The notes under the pieces are model-generated. The model saw nothing but the letters and a program-made list of their open reading frames with translations. It had not been told where the DNA came from and made no database searches. From Flavobacterium pectinovorum (GTDB lineage: Bacteria > Bacteroidota > Bacteroidia > Flavobacteriales > Flavobacteriaceae), in assembly GCF_006438875.1 (NCBI RefSeq), contig NZ_RCZH01000008.1:186001-250000 (forward strand): 64,000 bases of DNA. Reading direction: 5' to 3'. The position numbers and the translations under genes are program-made. Positions 9,116-17,260 of the stretch are shown piece by piece. How positions within the stretch are numbered: position 1 is the stretch's first letter; each line of letters opens with the position of its first letter.

Positions 9116-9532
9116 ATGAGCACATTAACAAAACCAAATCATATAGGCCGAAAAATTAGTCGTATTCGTGAACTAAAAGACATGAAACAAGAAGCCTTGG
9201 CACAAGCTTTAGGAACAAACCAACAGGCTATTTCTGCTATGGAAAATAGCGAAACTATTGATGAAGAAAAACTTGTAGAAATTGCAAAAGCTCTTGGTGT
9301 AAGCGTTGAAGCAATTAAAAACTTCTCTGAAGAAGCTGTATTTAATTATTTTAATAGTTTTAGTGATAACAGTATAAATCAAGGACCAATTGGTGCGCAC
9401 AATATTTGTCACTTTCATCCTTTAGACAAGCTAATGGAAGCAGTAGAAGAAAATAAAAAACTTTACGAACGTTTGCTGCAAGCTGAAAAAGACAAAAACG
9501 AATATTTAGAAAAATTATTAGAGAAGAAATAA
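9116..9532 (+). CDS. XRE-family HTH protein
   Basis: 138 aa. Residues 10-65 form an XRE/Cro-type helix-turn-helix (GRKISRIRELKDMKQEALAQ, QQAISAMENSETID, VEIAKALGVSVEAIKNF). The C-terminus (about 100-138) is a predicted coiled coil (VEENKKLYERLLQAEKDKNE), probably for dimerisation. The layout is common among small Bacteroidetes regulators with no known target. It sits alone between terminators. The promoter spacing suggests a leaderless message starting at this ATG; the next in-frame ATG would cut into the HTH. Confidence 0.85.
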   Translation: MSTLTKPNHIGRKISRIRELKDMKQEALAQALGTNQQAISAMENSETIDEEKLVEIAKALGVSVEAIKNFSEEAVFNYFNSFSDNSINQGPIGAHNICHFHPLDKLMEAVEENKKLYERLLQAEKDKNEYLEKLLEKK

Positions 9533-9555
9533 GCTTTTCTAAACGATATTAATTC

Positions 9556-9587
9556 AAAAAAGAGAGACTTTCACGAGTCTCTTTTTT
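9556..9587 (+). terminator. Intrinsic terminator
   Basis: Stem AAAAAAGAG(A)GACT / AGTCTCTTTTTT with a short loop, then TTTTTTG. Terminates the XRE gene. Confidence 0.85.
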
Positions 9588-9725
9588 GTTTTCTAGAAAG
9601 TATTTCTATATAACAACCAAATATTTAAAAGCAATGTGTTATAAACATTGAATAATTAATTTTTACACTTTTATCTAAAAAATAAGAAAAAACTTAATTT
9701 ACTAGGAAAATGTTCACTTTTAAGA

Positions 9726-9733
9726 TAACTTTG
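9726..9733 (+). promoter_or_regulatory. -7 element TAACTTTG of the toxin-antitoxin pair
   Basis: A perfect TAnnTTTG, 4 bp before the ATG at 9738. Spacing is the same as for the XRE gene at 9116, again predicting a leaderless message. ATGATG gives a second possible start at 9741. Confidence 0.5.
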
Positions 9734-9737
9734 CAAT

Positions 9738-10070
9738 ATGATGAGGAAAATTATTTTTTATGAACATTATTTCATTGACTTCTATCGAGAACAAGATGAA
9801 AAAGTAAAACTAAAAATACAATACGTTCTTGAACTGATAAAACAAGTAGATCGCGTTCCAGAAAAATTTTTAAAGCATTTATCAGGAACGGAAGGTTTGT
9901 ATGAGATTAGAGTTGAAGTAAAATCGAATATTTATAGGATATTCTGTTGCTTTGATGAAGGAAAACTAATAATCCTTTTCAATGGTTTTCATAAAAAATC
10001 ACAAAAAACGCCTAAGACAGAATTAGAAAAGGCATTAAAATTAATGACTCAATATTTTGAACATAAATAA
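9738..10070 (+). CDS. RelE/HigB-type toxin
   Basis: 110 aa. Fits the RelE/ParE superfamily subgroup of phage Gp49/HigB-like toxins: YFIDFYREQDEKVKLKIQYV, FLKHLSGTEGLYEIRVEV, NIYRIFCCFDEGKLIILFNG, FHKKSQKTPKTELEKA. The G-LYEIRV, YRIF and NGFxKKSxKTP blocks are the family signature. Likely a ribosome-dependent mRNA endonuclease. Followed 7 bp later by an XRE antitoxin, giving toxin-first order as in higBA. Confidence 0.85.
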   Translation: MMRKIIFYEHYFIDFYREQDEKVKLKIQYVLELIKQVDRVPEKFLKHLSGTEGLYEIRVEVKSNIYRIFCCFDEGKLIILFNGFHKKSQKTPKTELEKALKLMTQYFEHK

Positions 10071-10077
10071 TACCACT

Positions 10078-10377
10078 ATGAAAAATTATAAAACAGTAAA
10101 ATCATTTGATGACCTTATTGAAACTGAACATGGAAAACTCGGCACGGAAAGTAGAAATCAATATGAAGAAAAGTCACAAATGTTCATCATTAGCGAAATG
10201 TTAAAAGAAGCTCGTAAAAATGCCAATTTAACACAAGAACAATTAGCGGATAAAACTGGAACAAAAAAAAGCTATATTTCTAAACTTGAAAATGGAAAAG
10301 GCAATGTGCAACTTTCAACATTAATTCGAATTTTTGAAATCGGATTAAACAGAAGGGTTGGATTTACCTTTTTATAA
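10078..10377 (+). CDS. HigA-type XRE antitoxin
   Basis: About 99 aa from ATG 10078 (MKNYKTVKSFDDLIE). An in-frame ATG at 10057 would overlap the toxin, so I prefer 10078. C-terminal HTH: MLKEARKNANLTQEQLADKT, KKSYISKLENGKGNVQLSTL, with the typical ending GLNRRVGFTFL. By family it neutralises the upstream toxin and represses the shared promoter. The bidirectional hairpin at 10411-10440 follows. Confidence 0.85.
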   Translation: MKNYKTVKSFDDLIETEHGKLGTESRNQYEEKSQMFIISEMLKEARKNANLTQEQLADKTGTKKSYISKLENGKGNVQLSTLIRIFEIGLNRRVGFTFL

Positions 10378-10410
10378 AGTCTCTTAACAAAATCTTATTT
10401 CCAAATAACA

Positions 10411-10440
10411 AAAAAGCATCCACCGCGGCGAATGCTTTTT
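10411..10440. terminator. Bidirectional terminator hairpin
   Basis: AAAAAGCAT...ATGCTTTTT with an inner CCGCGG core. Serves the minus-strand outer-membrane gene ending at 10464 and possibly the antitoxin gene. Nearly identical to the hairpin at 11187-11214 that ends the paralogue. Confidence 0.8.
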
Positions 10441-10463
10441 CAAAATTGAAATATATTCTAAAA

Positions 10464-11054
10464 TTAAAAATTCTTTGAGATCCCTACAGAAAATGCTTGC
10501 CCAAATGTAAAATTGAAACTACTTTTTTTAATTCCGTTACCATTATCTCCATCATAGGTTAAAGTTTCATAATTTAAACCTCCAATATTAAAGTTTAGAC
10601 CAAAACCATTATGAACGTTGATAAAAATCGCTGGCGTAAGCCCAACATAAAACCCATCTCCTTTGTTAGTCGTATTAAATGCTCCGTTTCTAGCTGTGTT
10701 TTTGCTGTTTCGGTAACCCGCTCCTAAATCTGCGTAAGCAGAAAAAGTTTGATTTAAAGCTTTAGAATAACGTAAAAAGCCTCCTAAAGAAAAAGAATTT
10801 GTTTTGGATTCATTGACCGTACCATTCTCATCTTTTACCGTTGAAACAGCACCTTCAAGACCTGCTGTCCAGTTTTCATGAAATTGATATCCCACTTTGG
10901 GCGAAAAACTAAAATAATGATACGTATTCTCTAAAACGTCGTGTCCACTGTTTTGAGAGTTGTAATTAACACTTCCCATAACTAAGATGGACCCTTTTTG
11001 GGCATTTGCAAAGCTAAAGATAGCCAGTGCAGCGATAACTAGAATTTTTTTCAT
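10464..11054 (-). CDS. Outer-membrane beta-barrel protein (paralogue 1)
   Basis: 196 aa. Signal peptide MKKILVIAALAIFSFANAQ, then an eight-strand-like barrel: FSFSPKVGYQFHENWTAGLE, FSLGGFLRYSKALNQTFSAY, FYVGLTPAIFINVHNGFGLN, ending FGQAFSVGISKNF with the C-terminal Phe usual for outer-membrane barrels. It aligns end to end with the next minus-strand gene, so the pair is a tandem duplication including the terminator. Function unknown; resembles the OmpW/OmpA-barrel-like opacity proteins of Flavobacteria. Confidence 0.8.
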   Translation of the reverse strand: MKKILVIAALAIFSFANAQKGSILVMGSVNYNSQNSGHDVLENTYHYFSFSPKVGYQFHENWTAGLEGAVSTVKDENGTVNESKTNSFSLGGFLRYSKALNQTFSAYADLGAGYRNSKNTARNGAFNTTNKGDGFYVGLTPAIFINVHNGFGLNFNIGGLNYETLTYDGDNGNGIKKSSFNFTFGQAFSVGISKNF

Positions 11055-11186
11055 AAATGTGATATTTAAATTTTAGTAATCTATTAACAACAACAATGCC
11101 ACCTCTATTGTATTGCTAAACAACCAGCAAATAATCAATCAATTACGCAAGCATTTAACAAAACTACCAAGTCTTTAAAACAAAAA

Positions 11187-11214
11187 AAAAGCATCCGCCG
11201 CGGCGAATGCTTTT
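11187..11214. terminator. Terminator hairpin of paralogue 2
   Basis: AAAAGCATCC...GAATGCTTTT with the palindromic core CGCCGCGGCG. On the minus strand it follows the stop at 11239. Duplicate of the hairpin at 10411-10440. Confidence 0.8.
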
Positions 11215-11238
11215 CTGAAATTGAATATAAACTTAAGA

Positions 11239-11820
11239 TTAGAAGTTTTTAGAAATTCCAATACTTGCTGTCTTACCAAAATTAAAGTAGAAACTGCTAT
11301 TATCTCCACCATTATTCTCAACGTTCATTGTTTCGTATCCTAAACCACCAATGCTGAAGTTTAAACCAAAACCTTTTTTCATGTTAATGAAAAGTGCCGG
11401 AGTAATACCTACGTACATACCATCTGCTTTAGATTTTGCGTAACTATTATCAGAACCATAAACTTTTCTTTTTGCATTTTGAAAACCTGCACCCATATCT
11501 GCAAAAACAGAAAAAGTTTGACTCAATGGCACTGAGTAACGAACAAATGCCCCTACTTTGAAACCATTATCTTTTACTTCTCTAACTGTATTCTCATCCT
11601 TAGATGAAGATACTGTAAATTCACCTCCAACAGTCCAGTTATCATTAAATTGGTAACCAACTTTAGGAGAAAAGCTAAAAGTATTTGTTTTTTCTTCGCT
11701 AAACTGATATTCAGTTTTATCAGAAGTGAAACCGATGTTTCCACCTACTAAGATTGTTCCTTTTTGAGCATTTGCAAAACTGCAGATAGCCAATGCAGCC
11801 ATCACTAGAATTTTTTTCAT
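11239..11820 (-). CDS. Outer-membrane beta-barrel protein (paralogue 2)
   Basis: 193 aa with signal peptide MKKILVMAALAICSFANAQ. The same blocks as its neighbour: FSFSPKVGYQFNDNWTVGGE, FKVGAFVRYSVPLSQTFSVF, MYVGITPALFINMKKGFGLN, GKTASIGISKNF. The loop regions differ between copies, as expected for exposed loops under diversifying pressure. Spacing between the copies (184 bp) contains the terminator of this gene and no other feature. Confidence 0.8.
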   Translation of the reverse strand: MKKILVMAALAICSFANAQKGTILVGGNIGFTSDKTEYQFSEEKTNTFSFSPKVGYQFNDNWTVGGEFTVSSSKDENTVREVKDNGFKVGAFVRYSVPLSQTFSVFADMGAGFQNAKRKVYGSDNSYAKSKADGMYVGITPALFINMKKGFGLNFSIGGLGYETMNVENNGGDNSSFYFNFGKTASIGISKNF

Positions 11821-11964
11821 GGTATTTATTTTTTAATTTACTTTCCTTTTAACAATAACGATGCCGTGACCGCTGGCCTTTAAGTTTTTTTTATGATTTC
11901 TTTAAAAGACAAAAATTAAGAAAGCAAGACTATTTCTGTTTACTTTTGTAGCAAATAAAAAGTC

Positions 11965-12861
11965 ATGTCGATAGAAGTAAACAACATATCAAAAAGTTAC
12001 GGATCTCAAAAAGCCTTAAACGGAATTTCATTTTCTATTGAGAAGGGAGAAATTGTTGGATTTCTTGGTCCAAATGGAGCAGGAAAATCTACATTGATGA
12101 AAATTTTGACCACCTATTTATTGGCAGATAGTGGCTCAGCCCTTGTAAATAGCCATGATGTCATGACAAACGCAAAAGCAGTTCAACGTTCGATTGGATA
12201 TTTACCGGAGCATAATCCGTTGTATTTGGATTTGTATGTTCGTGAGTATTTGGCTTTTAATGCCGATGTTTATCAGGTTTCAAAATCAAGAATCGAAGAG
12301 GTGATTCAACTGACAGGACTGACATCGGAAAGCCATAAAAAAATAGGACAATTGTCTAAAGGATATCGCCAGCGTGTGGGACTTGCCAACGCTTTATTGC
12401 ATAATCCTGATGTTTTAATTCTCGACGAACCAACTACTGGTCTGGACCCGAATCAGTTAATGGAAATTCGAAATGTAATCAAAAATGTAGGGAAAGATAA
12501 AACGGTTTTTTTATCAACTCATATTATGCAGGAAGTTGAAGCCATTTGTAGTCGTGTCATAATTATAGATAAAGGAGTAATTGTTGCCGATAAAAAATTA
12601 GATCATCTGGTTTCTGAAGGTAAAGAACAAGTTATCGAGGTAGAATTTGATTATCAGATTCAGGAACAGCTTTTGTCCAAACTGGAGAATATTACTTCAT
12701 ACAAAAATATCCACGATATGACTTGGGAATTGACTTTTGTTGCCGACAAAGATATGCGTCCGGCAATATTTGATTTCGCCAATGAAAATGGTTTAAAAAC
12801 ATTACAACTCAATCAGAAAAATAAAAACCTGGAAGCCGTTTTTAGAGAAATTACTAAATAA
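11965..12861 (+). CDS. gldA: Gliding-motility ABC transporter ATPase GldA
   Basis: 298 aa ABC ATP-binding subunit. Walker A GPNGAGKST near residue 36, signature LSKGYRQRVGLANAL near 130, Walker B VLILDEPTTGLDP near 150, and switch His in FLSTHIMQEVEAIC. Length and the C-terminal extension match GldA, which with GldF and GldG is needed for gliding and chitin use in Flavobacterium johnsoniae. gldFG are not in this window, which agrees with gldA being a separate locus in that species. The -7 element TACTTTTG at 11941-11948 lies 16 bp before the ATG. Confidence 0.85.
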   Translation: MSIEVNNISKSYGSQKALNGISFSIEKGEIVGFLGPNGAGKSTLMKILTTYLLADSGSALVNSHDVMTNAKAVQRSIGYLPEHNPLYLDLYVREYLAFNADVYQVSKSRIEEVIQLTGLTSESHKKIGQLSKGYRQRVGLANALLHNPDVLILDEPTTGLDPNQLMEIRNVIKNVGKDKTVFLSTHIMQEVEAICSRVIIIDKGVIVADKKLDHLVSEGKEQVIEVEFDYQIQEQLLSKLENITSYKNIHDMTWELTFVADKDMRPAIFDFANENGLKTLQLNQKNKNLEAVFREITK

Positions 12862-12896
12862 GTTTTCAGTTTCAGTTTCAGTCGCAGTTTACAGAC

Positions 12897-12935
12897 AAAA
12901 GTCCATTTATTCTATTCAGGAATAAATGGACTTTT
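12897..12935 (+). terminator. Intrinsic terminator of gldA
   Basis: Stem AAAAGTCCATTTATTC / GAATAAATGGACTTTT with a short loop and T-tract. Just before it lies a small run of TTTCAG repeats (12864-12881). Confidence 0.9.
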
Positions 12936-13110
12936 TTTATGAAATATCATTTCTTCTCTTTTTGCTTTTTCAAAAGTATAAGTCTTGTTTCATACACTTT
13001 ATATCAGAATCCAGCTTTTATTTAAATTTACAGCTTTTTCACTAAATCACTAGTGACTAATTATCAATTTGTTACCGTTTTTTGTTATAAAATTCAATTA
13101 TTTTTATTTA

Positions 13111-13137
13111 GACTTAATACAAATAATATTATATTTG
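13111..13137 (+). promoter_or_regulatory. Promoter of an orphan small transcript
   Basis: -7 element TATATTTG at 13130-13137, with TTTA (one base off TTTG) 19 bp upstream at 13107-13110. It drives a short unit that holds the 33-codon ORF at 13165 and ends at the hairpin 13384-13416. Confidence 0.5.
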
Positions 13138-13164
13138 CAAGCAGGAACTAAAAAACACTAAATA

Positions 13165-13266
13165 ATGCTCACTATATTAAACATTACAAAAATCTTCTTT
13201 TTAAATCCCATTTTACATTATCACAAAAAACTTTGCGATAAATTGGAACAAATCGTTTTACAATAA
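13165..13266 (+). CDS. Small 33-aa ORF, unrecognised
   Basis: Begins MLTILNITKIFF and ends CDKLEQIVLQ. The first 18 residues are hydrophobic and Ile/Leu-rich and could be a membrane segment; the tail is charged. It has a promoter 28 bp upstream and a terminator downstream, so a transcript of about 270 nt is expected. It could be a small membrane protein, or the transcript could be a small RNA with an incidental ORF. No similarity recognised. The remainder of 12936-13427 is AT-rich without other features. Confidence 0.35.
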   Translation: MLTILNITKIFFLNPILHYHKKLCDKLEQIVLQ

Positions 13267-13383
13267 AAATAGTGTTTTTAATATTGCTAAAAGATCAATC
13301 AATATTACCATCCAATACATTTAAGTACTGTATTTAAGATTTTGATTCTTTAGTTTCTATCTTGTTTTTGTTTTTTTTTGAAT

Positions 13384-13416
13384 GAAAGAGCCTGTTTGTA
13401 GTTAACAGGCTCTTTC
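13384..13416. terminator. Bidirectional terminator
   Basis: GAAAGAGCCTGTT / AACAGGCTCTTTC around a 7-nt loop, with T-rich sequence on both sides. Ends the small transcript on the plus strand and the decarboxylase gene on the minus strand. Confidence 0.85.
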
Positions 13417-13427
13417 TATTTTTGATA

Positions 13428-14837
13428 TTATATTTCCAAATCCAGAATCGTTTCTTTTAGTTCTTCTATTATAATCTTAACATCATCTTCGGTTGTACGC
13501 CAATTCACAAAAGACGCTCTTATTCCTTTACGATTTTGATATACTGTTGGTGTCATAAACACTTTTCCTCTGTCATTTAAAGTTGTCAAAAACTCACTTA
13601 CTTTTTCCTGATTGTGATTTCCTTTTAAAGTAAAACAAACATTATTCAGACGAATTGGAGCCAGAAGTTCAAAATTACCATTTTCAATAAGAGCATTTCC
13701 AAAATGCATAGCGAGATAAGCACTATTTTCTATAACATCCTGAAAACCTTCTTTACCATAAGCCAATAATGAAAACCAAACCGGCAACGCTCTTAAACGA
13801 CGGGAATTCTCGGGTAATACATTTAAGTAATTAAAATTCTCTAACGGATTTCCTAAATAAGGTGCATTCGAGTTCTGGAATGTTTCTATCTGCAAATTGG
13901 TATGCTCTTTTTTAATCAAATAAAAAGCACTTTCATAAGGTACATTTAACCATTTATGGCAATCTATTGTAATACTGTCTGCTCCTTCCCAACCTTCTAC
14001 AAAATGCTTATATCTATCCGAAACAGCAGCAAAACCACCAAAAGCAGCATCAATATGCCACCAGAAATTATATTTTTCTCTTAGTTTTGAAATCGCCTGA
14101 AAATCATCAAAATCTGCCGTGTTAACGGTTCCGGCACTGGAAATCAAAATAAAGGGCTTTCCATTTAAATTTTGAATATTTTGTTCTAAATCGGCTATAT
14201 CAATTGCTTCACGATTTCCTTCTATGGTTTTAATTGTTGTGTAATTATTACTTCCAATTCCCAACATTGATAATGTTTTTATCGAAGAGGAATGCGGCGT
14301 AGCAGATAATATATTAATCGTTTCTGATATTCCGTTCTTTGCAAAGTCTTTTCCTGATTGTGCTCCAAACCATTGTCTTGCCACTCCTAAACAAGTAAAA
14401 TTTGACATTGTTGCTCCAGTTACAAATCCGCCTAAAAACGAATCTGGCAAGTTTAATAATTGCAGCAACAAATTGATAGTTTCAAATTCTATTAAAGCCG
14501 AGTTTCCGCCTTGTCCTTTTATCGACTGCGTATTTTGATCGTAAACTGAAGCTAACCAATCTCCCACAATAGATGCAGGTGTTGATCCTCCGGTTACAAA
14601 ACCTAAATATCTTGGTCCCGGAGAAGCAACCATTAAAGGCGCTAATCTTTCTTTAAATTCGGCTAAAGCGACGATTGATCCTAAACCTAATTCGTTTAAC
14701 TCACGAGTTGGGTCGATCGATTCTTTTTTAGAAGTTGGAATGTTCTCCAAATTGTTAAGGAAATCGATTCCCTGTTGTTTTGCTTGATTAAGTATATTTT
14801 CGAGATCATTTAGGTCGTGTTGAAGTATTGAATTCAT
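13428..14837 (-). CDS. PLP-dependent group II decarboxylase
   Basis: 469 aa, family of aromatic-L-amino-acid/glutamate decarboxylases. PLP motifs: GGFVTGATMSNFTCLGVARQ (phosphate site), HIDAAFGGFAAVS with the Asp that contacts the PLP nitrogen, and the Schiff-base Lys in DSITIDCHKWLNVPYES. Substrate cannot be read from the sequence; candidates are aromatic amino acids, aspartate or diaminobutyrate. The N-terminus lacks a signal peptide, so cytoplasmic. Single gene, 125 bp upstream of the symporter's 3' end on the same strand. Confidence 0.88.
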   Translation of the reverse strand: MNSILQHDLNDLENILNQAKQQGIDFLNNLENIPTSKKESIDPTRELNELGLGSIVALAEFKERLAPLMVASPGPRYLGFVTGGSTPASIVGDWLASVYDQNTQSIKGQGGNSALIEFETINLLLQLLNLPDSFLGGFVTGATMSNFTCLGVARQWFGAQSGKDFAKNGISETINILSATPHSSSIKTLSMLGIGSNNYTTIKTIEGNREAIDIADLEQNIQNLNGKPFILISSAGTVNTADFDDFQAISKLREKYNFWWHIDAAFGGFAAVSDRYKHFVEGWEGADSITIDCHKWLNVPYESAFYLIKKEHTNLQIETFQNSNAPYLGNPLENFNYLNVLPENSRRLRALPVWFSLLAYGKEGFQDVIENSAYLAMHFGNALIENGNFELLAPIRLNNVCFTLKGNHNQEKVSEFLTTLNDRGKVFMTPTVYQNRKGIRASFVNWRTTEDDVKIIIEELKETILDLEI

Positions 14838-14962
14838 TATATATTATTTTTAATGCTGAGCTGTATAACTTCCTTGTTGCTAAAAATAGCCCACGGATTA
14901 TACAGATTCAGCGGATTTATGCTGATTTTAATATAATTTGGATTTAATCTGAAGACTTATTA

Positions 14963-16186
14963 TTACCACTTGGTTTTTTCAGAAAATCGCGAGACCATCA
15001 TAGATGAAATCACATCGCCGTTGGCATTTAATAATGTTGCGATCGGATCAACAAGAGTTCCCAGAATCATGGCGACTGGCAAAGCTTGTTCCATTGGCAA
15101 TCCGTAAACGGTGATGGCTAAAACTTCTCCTATATAACCTCCGTTAGGAATTCCGCCTTCGACAATCGAAACTATTATGGTAATTCCTAATGCTAAAAGT
15201 ATGGTTGAAGGTTCTGTAAAATCTTTACCAAACATGGCAAAAAGAAAGGTTATTTTTAGAATAGAAGACATACTCGAACCGTCTTTATGCAAAAGTGCTC
15301 CTAGCGGAATTACCAAATTCCGAACATGTTTTGGAATCCCCATTTTTTCGGCTGCTTCAAGATTTGCGGGAATTGTTGCGATGCTACTGCAAGTTCCAAT
15401 TGCGGTTAACGACGGCGTAATATTATTGCTCCAGAAAACGATAAAAGCTCTTTTTCCTCCCGCCACTAAAGCATACAAACTAAAAAAGACAAAGAAATAA
15501 AAAATACAGGCTACATAATAAACGCCCAATGGTTTGGTGTAAACTCCAAATAATTGTGGACCGTAATAACTAACCTGATATGCAAAATAAGCTCCAAGGC
15601 CTATTGGAGCCAATTTCATAATCATAGTCAAAAGTTGCTTCATAACTTCGTTTCCAGAATCCAGAAAATTTTTGAAAGCATTCCCCTTTTCTCCCGATTG
15701 CAAAGTTGCAAATCCTATTAAAAATGAAAAGATAATAAGCGCCAACATACTTTTTCGGGACAGTAATTCGTAAAAATCATTAGTCGTCAGTAATTGTGCA
15801 ATTTGATCGCCAACACTTCCGGATTGTATATTCTCCAGCGGAATTTTAGTAATTATAATGTTCTCGTGAATAGGAAAGAGAGAGACAGCGATAATCATTA
15901 CGATAGCAGAAATAAGAAGTGTTCCTAAAAAAACCGCAATCATTACAACAAATAATCTTCCTAGCTTTTCTGTTTTCTCCAGATTGGCAATGGAGGAAGT
16001 TATTGTAAAGAAAACAAGCGGAATAATTGCTGTAAAAAGCAAGTTTAAGAATATATCTCCAACAGGTTTTACAATGGCAACTTTTTCTTTAAAAACTAAT
16101 CCAAAAATACTCCCGAGTACGATTCCACCTAAAAGCAATAATACACTGCTGTAACTTTTTAGAAAATTGATTTTTTTAACCTCCAT
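14963..16186 (-). CDS. Dicarboxylate/amino acid:cation symporter (DAACS)
   Basis: 407 aa, GltP/GltPh-like fold with about 8 membrane segments and two re-entrant loops. Signatures: LKSYSSVLLLLGGIVLGSIF at the N-terminus, ITPSLTAIGTCSSIATIPAN (serine-rich hairpin HP1 equivalent), LVIPLGALLHKDGSSMSSI (TM7), and PVAMILGTLVDPIATLLNAN with the DPIATLLN motif in TM8. Imports glutamate, aspartate or C4-dicarboxylates with Na+ or H+. Its neighbour is a decarboxylase, which might act on an imported amino acid; that is inference from position only. Confidence 0.9.
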   Translation of the reverse strand: MEVKKINFLKSYSSVLLLLGGIVLGSIFGLVFKEKVAIVKPVGDIFLNLLFTAIIPLVFFTITSSIANLEKTEKLGRLFVVMIAVFLGTLLISAIVMIIAVSLFPIHENIIITKIPLENIQSGSVGDQIAQLLTTNDFYELLSRKSMLALIIFSFLIGFATLQSGEKGNAFKNFLDSGNEVMKQLLTMIMKLAPIGLGAYFAYQVSYYGPQLFGVYTKPLGVYYVACIFYFFVFFSLYALVAGGKRAFIVFWSNNITPSLTAIGTCSSIATIPANLEAAEKMGIPKHVRNLVIPLGALLHKDGSSMSSILKITFLFAMFGKDFTEPSTILLALGITIIVSIVEGGIPNGGYIGEVLAITVYGLPMEQALPVAMILGTLVDPIATLLNANGDVISSMMVSRFSEKTKW

Positions 16187-16282
16187 AGTTTATCGTATTG
16201 CAATTTGGAAATAGAAACGTGAAATAAAAATCAATTAAATTACTCAAAAAAAGAGTACTAAAATTGGTTTGGTTTTTTTTAA

Positions 16283-16346
16283 TGCCACAGATGGAAAGGA
16301 TTTTAAATGATTTTTATAATCTGTGAAAATCATTTTAATCTGTGGC
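16283..16346. repeat. Inverted repeat (GCCACAGAT type)
   Basis: Arms ATGCCACAGAT and ATCTGTGGCAT with a partly paired AT-rich interior. Between the methyltransferase stop and the symporter start. Same style as 5714-5786. Confidence 0.6.
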
Positions 16347-16369
16347 ATAAATATTTAAAATAATAAGTA

Positions 16370-17023
16370 TTATTTTTCCAAAACCAAAGTAGTAAAAACT
16401 CTGTCAACCAAATCTCCCATTTTGCTTTTTACTTTCTCTGTCAACGTTTCTTTGTTTATGATTTTGAAAGCCGTTTTCTCTATTAGTTTCTCGGCTTTTT
16501 CGGTACTGTAAAGTTCAAATTCAAATTGGGTAAAAGGAAGTTGCTTCATGAAACTTTCTTCGGCAAAAGTGAGGCAAAAAACACCTTTTGGTTGTAAAAT
16601 CCTGTATATTTCCGAAAGTAGTTTCTCAGGATCCTGCCAGAAATAAAGGGTATTTACCGTAAATATTTTATCGAAAAAATTATCTTGAAACGGAATTACA
16701 TTTCCATCATAAAGTGAAAAGAAAGCTTGTTTTTGAGAGACATAATTTCTGTTGATCCGGCGCGCTTCCTGATACATTAATTCAGACATTTCAAGTCCGT
16801 AGTATTTCAGGTTTTCCGCTTGTTCAAATATAAATTCTACATGCCCCGCATTTCCGTGACCTAATTCCAAAATTGTATTTCCTGATTCTATATGTAGATT
16901 TTGAATCGAATGGCGTGTCATGTTGATATTGGTTTCATGCATCATGTTCGCCATTTCAATTCCTTTTTCTCCTGTTGGATGTTTTAGCTGAGCAGCGATC
17001 GCTTGTAATTCTTCTTGTTTCAT
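16370..17023 (-). CDS. Class I SAM-dependent methyltransferase
   Basis: 217 aa. Rossmann methyltransferase with motif I ILELGHGNAGHVEFIFE near residue 52, motif II YGLEMSELMYQEARR, and post-motif DNFFDKIFTVNTLYFWQDPE. UbiE/Methyltransf_11 type; substrate unknown. It follows metF on the same strand, but two hairpin repeats separate them. It uses SAM made by the regulon in this window, though that does not show a direct link. Confidence 0.8.
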   Translation of the reverse strand: MKQEELQAIAAQLKHPTGEKGIEMANMMHETNINMTRHSIQNLHIESGNTILELGHGNAGHVEFIFEQAENLKYYGLEMSELMYQEARRINRNYVSQKQAFFSLYDGNVIPFQDNFFDKIFTVNTLYFWQDPEKLLSEIYRILQPKGVFCLTFAEESFMKQLPFTQFEFELYSTEKAEKLIEKTAFKIINKETLTEKVKSKMGDLVDRVFTTLVLEK

Positions 17024-17076
17024 AACTTTTAAAATTAAATTCCAAACTAAAAAATTCCAAATTCCAACTCAAGTTT

Positions 17077-17103
17077 GTCATTTCGACGGAGGAGAAATCA
17101 CAC
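17077..17103. repeat. Half-copy of GTCATTTCGAC repeat
   Basis: GTCATTTCGACGGAGGAGAAATCACAC type sequence, matching one arm of the palindrome at 38927-39026 with small differences. Lies next to the 31-bp palindrome at 17124-17224. Confidence 0.7.
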
Positions 17104-17123
17104 TAACATTTCACATCTTTTTT

Positions 17124-17224
17124 GTCATTCCGAGGAACGAGGAATCTCCGCAAGAAGCTCGACAAAGATTGTCCGCTTTTTTGTACGGAGTTACTTGCGG
17201 AGATTCCTCGTTCCTCGGAATGAC
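17124..17224. repeat. 31-bp perfect inverted repeat (GTCATTCCGAGG)
   Basis: Arms 17124-17154 and 17194-17224 are perfectly complementary (GTCATTCCGAGGAACGAGG... / ...CCTCGTTCCTCGGAATGAC) with a 39-nt loop. It lies between metF and the methyltransferase. The GTCATTnCGA start is shared with 38927-39026. Such words recur in intergenic DNA of many Bacteroidetes. Confidence 0.9.
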
Positions 17225-17260
17225 AATACTGTGTGCAAAGACTAAAACGAGTAAAAAATC

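Noticed and set aside
10057..10077. Earlier ATG for the HigA-like antitoxin
   Set aside because: It would overlap the toxin gene and add seven residues (MNINNTT) outside the family pattern; 10078 leaves a 7-bp gap and begins MKNYKTVKSF.
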